Source: JAWBOW01 sp038825775 (GTDB lineage: Archaea; Nanobdellota; Nanobdellia; Woesearchaeales; WAPY01). Taken from it: DNA of 8,796 nt. Both the position numbers and the translations under genes were made by a program. The notes beneath the pieces were generated by a model. That model worked only from the letters and a program-made list of their open reading frames with translations. It was not told the DNA's origin and did not search any database. This document shows positions 6,060-8,796 of this stretch, in pieces; positions within the stretch are counted from its first letter, which is position 1, and each line of letters starts with the position of its first letter. The stretch lies in the NCBI GenBank assembly GCA_038825775.1, contig JAWBOW010000037.1, forward strand, positions 1 to 8,796, written 5' to 3'.

Positions 6060-7133
6060 TTAAATTGCTTTATAATATGAACTTACTTCTTCAAGAAGTT
6101 CTTTTGCTTTTTTGTTTTTTTCAAAATAATTTCTTACTGGTTTAAGCAATTCGTTTATATAATAAGCCACTGCTTTTTTTAGGTCTAAAGGATGAAGTTG
6201 ACCTGTTGAATAAACATTTAATAATTCATTATAATTTAACTCAATATTTCCGCCAAATTTTTCAGGTCTTTCAATCTTAATTTCAGAATAAACTTCAAAA
6301 ATTATGTATTTGCAATATTCTATTATAGGATTGTTTTCTATTTCTTTTTCAGGACAATACGCTTTTAGTATTTTTTCATAAACTGTTTTTTCATCATCCG
6401 TCATAAATATTGCTGTTTCTGGTTTTGACTTAGACATTTTAAGTTCTATTACTTGTTCTATCTTTTCTTTTGCTTCAACCTTTTTTGTTTGAAGTCCTAA
6501 AAGCATATGATGGTGTACAGCAACTGGCTTCTTATAACCCAATTTTGGAGCTAACTCTCTTGCAAGAATATTAACTTTTCTCTGGTCAAGACCTAATTGA
6601 CAAATATCAACATCCAATTCAAAAATATCTGCTGCTTGCATGCAAGGATAAAATATTTGTGCTGCGCTTAACATTTCTTTTTCTTTTCTACCCATTATTT
6701 GACCACACCTTATTATTCTTTTAAGTGTTGAGTTCGTTGCAATTCTCATAACCTTTTTCCAATATTCCGGGTTTTTTACAAGATCATTAGCCCAAATAAA
6801 TTCAACATTATCTGTTTTTAAACCGCAAGCCTTCCAAGTTTCAATCATTAGTTGTCCTGCTTTTTGGATTTTTTCAAGATCACCATTAAATTTATTGTTA
6901 GCCCAAGCATGCCAATCGGCAATCAACATTTTAAAATAGCATCCTGATTTTATCATTTTGTTTATGTTTATAACTCTCATTAGTCCTTGAGCTATATGCA
7001 TTATTCCGCTTGGCTCAAAACCATCATAAGCAATTGGGTGCTTTTTCTCTTCAAGAATCTTCTTGAGTTCTTCTTCTGTTATTATCTCTTCTCCAACTTG
7101 CTTTATTAAGTTAAATCTATCTTCAACATTCAT
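6060..7133 (-). CDS. tyrS: tyrosyl-tRNA synthetase, archaeal/eukaryotic type
   Basis: A 357-residue class I synthetase that charges tRNA-Tyr with tyrosine. The HIGH equivalent is HIAQ (46-49) inside YDGFEPSGIMHIAQG, and the second signature is KMSKS (232-236). Residues matching the tyrosine pocket of the M. jannaschii enzyme are Tyr36 (before GFEPSG) and Tyr162, Gln166 and Asp169 in FYPCMQAADIF. The Asp marks tyrosine rather than tryptophan specificity. There is no bacterial-type S4 domain; the C-terminal part (about 255-357) is the small helical anticodon-binding region, as in archaea. It is the first gene of the minus-strand run to tldD, tldE and pan. A TATA box about 28 bp upstream and no Shine-Dalgarno suggest a leaderless transcript. 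Archaeal genes are usually called tyrS despite the eukaryote-like sequence. Confidence 0.94.
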   Translation of the reverse strand: MNVEDRFNLIKQVGEEIITEEELKKILEEKKHPIAYDGFEPSGIMHIAQGLMRVININKMIKSGCYFKMLIADWHAWANNKFNGDLEKIQKAGQLMIETWKACGLKTDNVEFIWANDLVKNPEYWKKVMRIATNSTLKRIIRCGQIMGRKEKEMLSAAQIFYPCMQAADIFELDVDICQLGLDQRKVNILARELAPKLGYKKPVAVHHHMLLGLQTKKVEAKEKIEQVIELKMSKSKPETAIFMTDDEKTVYEKILKAYCPEKEIENNPIIEYCKYIIFEVYSEIKIERPEKFGGNIELNYNELLNVYSTGQLHPLDLKKAVAYYINELLKPVRNYFEKNKKAKELLEEVSSYYKAI

Positions 7134-7157
7134 TTTAACAAAAATATTTTAAGTTAA

Positions 7158-7165
7158 TATTTAAA
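7158..7165 (-). promoter_or_regulatory. TATA box of tyrS and its operon
   Basis: The minus strand reads TTTAAATA, centred about 28 bp upstream of the tyrS ATG at 7133. This predicts transcription starting within a few bases of the start codon, in agreement with the absence of a Shine-Dalgarno sequence. The high AT content lowers confidence. Confidence 0.5.
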
Positions 7166-7223
7166 TTTTTAGTTTATTTCAGTTTTTATAACATAAAAAT
7201 TTTTAACTTTAATAAACCAGTTA

Positions 7224-7235
7224 ACAAAGCTTTGT
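7224..7235. repeat. 12-bp perfect palindrome ACAAAGCTTTGT
   Basis: A perfect inverted repeat without a spacer lies in the middle of the 200-bp divergent region between tyrS and the glycosyltransferase gene. It is outside both predicted core promoters, about 60 bp from the tyrS TATA box and 70 bp from the glycosyltransferase one. It could bind a dimeric regulator, but no regulator gene is nearby and a 12-bp palindrome can occur by chance in such DNA. Confidence 0.3.
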
Positions 7236-7304
7236 AAAAATATGTCAATGATATAAGAAATATGAGTTAATTTTTAAAAACATAACATATTTCCAGTTGA
7301 AATG

Positions 7305-7310
7305 TATAAA
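7305..7310 (+). promoter_or_regulatory. possible TATA box of the glycosyltransferase gene
   Basis: TATAAA inside TGTATAAAC would place the transcription start near 7334, at the ATG itself. That conflicts with the clear Shine-Dalgarno sequence between them, which would then not be transcribed. An upstream TTTTTAAAAA (about 7272-7281) would start RNA near 7302 and include the Shine-Dalgarno, so it is a fair alternative promoter. Confidence 0.35.
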
Positions 7311-7318
7311 CAAAATTT

Positions 7319-7326
7319 AGGGGGTG
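7319..7326 (+). promoter_or_regulatory. Shine-Dalgarno AGGGGGTG of the glycosyltransferase gene
   Basis: AGGGGGTG lies seven bases before the ATG at 7334 and contains GGTG, complementary to the archaeal 16S 3' end. It supports the chosen start, which otherwise opens with an unusual polar Asn/His-rich stretch before the first beta strand of the enzyme. Confidence 0.6.
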
Positions 7327-7333
7327 TATCAAG

Positions 7334-8719
7334 ATGAATAATTATCAACACAATTCACATGAAAATGAAAAAAAGAAAGTATTACATGTCGTAGATAAAA
7401 CTGCTTTAGTAGAAGATATTGGCACATTAATTTATTATTTGATAGAAGGAATAAATGATAGTAAAGATTTTTCAGCAAATGTTTTACTTACAACATACGA
7501 TCATAAAAACCATAGACCTGGTAAAGCAATATTTTATGAAGGTCAAAGCCAAGAAGGTAAAGAGTTTTCTCATAGCGAATTAGAACAAATACTTGCTGAT
7601 TATGATATTGTCCACGTTCATGGACTGCCACATTATGGCATAATTGAAAACCTTCAAAAGATTAAAGCTAATCCTGAAAGAAAAACTAAGATTGTTAATA
7701 CAGTACATTCAAGTGTAAAACAAGAATTCTTAGCACAATACGAGTATGCAAAAAATTCTGATGATGAAGAAGCAAAAAAGGATTTCGAAGCATTAGATTT
7801 TTATATGAAAAATAATATTTTAAATAATCCTTCTCGTTTTGCAGATACTTACTGGGGTTCTGCAATATACCGTCAGGAATTGATTATGACTTTAGCTGAT
7901 TCTGTACAACACATGAATGAAGCTTACAAAAATGATATTATTAAAGAATACCAAGCAGAAGAAAACGCTTGGAAACATAAAGTTATATACAACGGAGTTA
8001 AAATAATAGATAATGTTGTAGATAGGCCAAGGAGAAAAAGGATTCTGTTTATAGGAAGGTTCATCAAGGATAAAGGATTTTATGAATTTGAAGCTGCTTT
8101 ACCTAAAATATTTGAAAAACACCCTGATGCTGAAATAAGATTTGTTGGTGAAGATCCAAAAGGGATAACAGTTGAAGAACATAAAAAGAGGGTTGAAAAG
8201 ATTATGAGAGATTACTTTAAGGATAAACCAGGTCATGATATGGACAAGTATCTTTCACAAATAGAATTTGTTGGCTGGGTTAAAGATGAGGAAAAAATTA
8301 ATGAGCATTATAGATGGACAAATTATGTAAAACATTATAGGTGGACGGATTATGTAATTCTACCAGGTAAACCAGAAAATTATTTATTAACACCAAGCGA
8401 AGCGTTAATGCATAAAAGAATACCTATAATGACAAAAACAAAAGCATTAGACGAACTTTATATCTCTAAAGGACTTGGATTAGGAATTGATTTGGATAAA
8501 ATTCATAGTGAAGGTATTGCTGAAACTGTTAATCAAATACTAGACAAACACGATTCTAAAGAGCATGATGAAATTGCTAACAAAGGTAGAGATTTTGTTC
8601 TTGAAAATTATTCTTTTGAAAAAATGATTCAAAATCAGTTAGATTCTTATAGAGAACTAATTTATGGAAAAAAGAAAGATAATAAAAATGAATCTTCAAA
8701 GCATAATAATACAAATTGA
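7334..8719 (+). CDS. GT4-like (GT-B fold) glycosyltransferase
   Basis: A 461-residue soluble protein with two Rossmann-like halves. N-terminal domain: polar leader (1-15), beta strand VLHVVD (16-21), a loop VEDIGT in place of the usual Gly-Gly loop, DIVHVHG (91-97), NTVHSS (122-127). C-terminal domain: ILFIGRFIKDKG (237-248), where Arg242 and Lys247 match the donor-phosphate ligands of GT4 enzymes, DAEIRFVGED (265-274), and an EX7E motif with Glu348 and Glu356 in PENYLLTPSEAL. The enzyme should transfer a sugar from a nucleotide-sugar donor with retention; donor and acceptor cannot be told. Residues 325-341 contain a tandem duplication (HYRWTNYV then HYRWTDYV) just before the donor-binding strand. 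The C-terminal 16 residues are a low-complexity Lys/Asn/Ser tail, which overlaps the next gene's start. It is transcribed away from tyrS. The family is firm; the specific role, perhaps surface glycan synthesis, is inference. Confidence 0.85.
   Translation: MNNYQHNSHENEKKKVLHVVDKTALVEDIGTLIYYLIEGINDSKDFSANVLLTTYDHKNHRPGKAIFYEGQSQEGKEFSHSELEQILADYDIVHVHGLPHYGIIENLQKIKANPERKTKIVNTVHSSVKQEFLAQYEYAKNSDDEEAKKDFEALDFYMKNNILNNPSRFADTYWGSAIYRQELIMTLADSVQHMNEAYKNDIIKEYQAEENAWKHKVIYNGVKIIDNVVDRPRRKRILFIGRFIKDKGFYEFEAALPKIFEKHPDAEIRFVGEDPKGITVEEHKKRVEKIMRDYFKDKPGHDMDKYLSQIEFVGWVKDEEKINEHYRWTNYVKHYRWTDYVILPGKPENYLLTPSEALMHKRIPIMTKTKALDELYISKGLGLGIDLDKIHSEGIAETVNQILDKHDSKEHDEIANKGRDFVLENYSFEKMIQNQLDSYRELIYGKKKDNKNESSKHNNTN
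8306..8357 (+). repeat. tandem 27-bp duplication inside the glycosyltransferase gene
   Basis: CATTATAG-A-TGGAC-AA-ATTATGTAA at 8306-8330 recurs at 8333-8357 as CATTATAG-G-TGGAC-GG-ATTATGTAA: 22 of 25 bases identical at a period of 27. The frame is kept, giving two copies of a nine-residue unit (EHYRWTNYV, KHYRWTDYV). Within the 25 bp two of the three differences are synonymous and one is Asn to Asp. The copies have therefore diverged slightly under apparent protein-level constraint, which argues against a simple assembly artefact. Confidence 0.9.
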
Positions 8720-8796
8720 ATCATTAGGAATTAGTGACGTATTATTGCCTTTTATATTAATATTTACGATAATATTTGCTATCTTATCTAAGACAA
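8688..8796 (+). CDS. start of a small membrane protein, cut by the right edge
   Basis: An open frame from the ATG at 8688 runs without a stop to the window end (36 codons): a short amphipathic start (MNLQSIIIQIESLGISD) and then a strongly hydrophobic segment VLLPFILIFTIIFAILSKT. The arrangement of a helix, a G-x-x-D turn and LLPFxLxFTIxFAIL resembles, from memory, the opening of a multi-pass membrane protein common in DPANN archaea, of unknown function. An earlier in-frame ATG at 8664 would add eight basic residues. The frame overlaps the last 32 bp of the glycosyltransferase gene in another phase, and no clear Shine-Dalgarno is seen. The gene call rests on the hydrophobic pattern and the open frame after the upstream stop. 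Confidence 0.55.
   Translation, partial: MNLQSIIIQIESLGISDVLLPFILIFTIIFAILSKT

Noticed and set aside
7285..7305. Imperfect inverted repeat around ACATATTTC / GAAATGT upstream of the glycosyltransferase
   Set aside because: Pairing is broken and short, and such matches are expected by chance at this base composition.
7134..7333. A second small RNA in the divergent region
   Set aside because: No GC-rich stem, kink-turn or paired C/D boxes could be built; only TATA-like words and one 12-bp palindrome are visible.
8306..8357. The duplication as a CRISPR-like or mobile-element repeat
   Set aside because: Only two adjacent in-frame copies exist with a 2-bp gap, inside an intact gene.

Overview
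The window is AT-rich and gene-dense, and it looks archaeal. The evidence is a PAN-type proteasome-activating ATPase, an archaeal/eukaryotic-type tyrosyl-tRNA synthetase, TATA boxes about 26 bp upstream of apparently leaderless start codons, GGTG/GGAGGT-type Shine-Dalgarno sequences on internal genes, and a strong candidate for an archaeal box C/D guide RNA. The small, AT-rich, tightly packed genes and a short membrane-protein start at the right edge recall DPANN-type archaea (Woesearchaeota/Pacearchaeota/Nanoarchaeota-like). That placement is an inference, since no rRNA is present.

Layout from left to right. (1) Positions 1-1815, minus strand: three translationally coupled genes, transcribed from right to left. 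They are a UbiA-superfamily polyprenyl-phosphate phosphoribosyltransferase-like membrane enzyme, a DUF2304 small membrane protein, and a PHP-domain phosphoesterase cut by the left edge. Stop and start codons overlap at both junctions (TAATG, ATGA). (2) Positions 1816-2023: an intergenic region with a leaderless promoter for the UbiA operon (minus strand) and a divergent plus-strand promoter. The latter stands 26 bp before a GC-rich element that folds as two kink-turns with the spacing of a box C/D sRNA. It is the least expected feature of the window. (3) Positions 2024-7133, minus strand: a probable operon in the order tyrS, tldD, tldE, pan, with gaps of 48-75 bp. It joins one translation gene to a TldD/TldE metalloprotease pair and the proteasome ATPase. 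(4) Positions 7134-7333: a divergent promoter region. (5) Positions 7334-8796, plus strand: a GT4-type glycosyltransferase with an internal 9-residue tandem duplication beside its donor-binding motif, followed by the overlapping start of a hydrophobic protein that runs off the right edge.

Functionally, the left cluster suggests lipid-linked pentose or other envelope-sugar chemistry, and the central operon suggests intracellular proteolysis and peptide processing. The glycosyltransferase at the right may also serve surface glycans. No mobile element, CRISPR array, tRNA or rRNA was seen.
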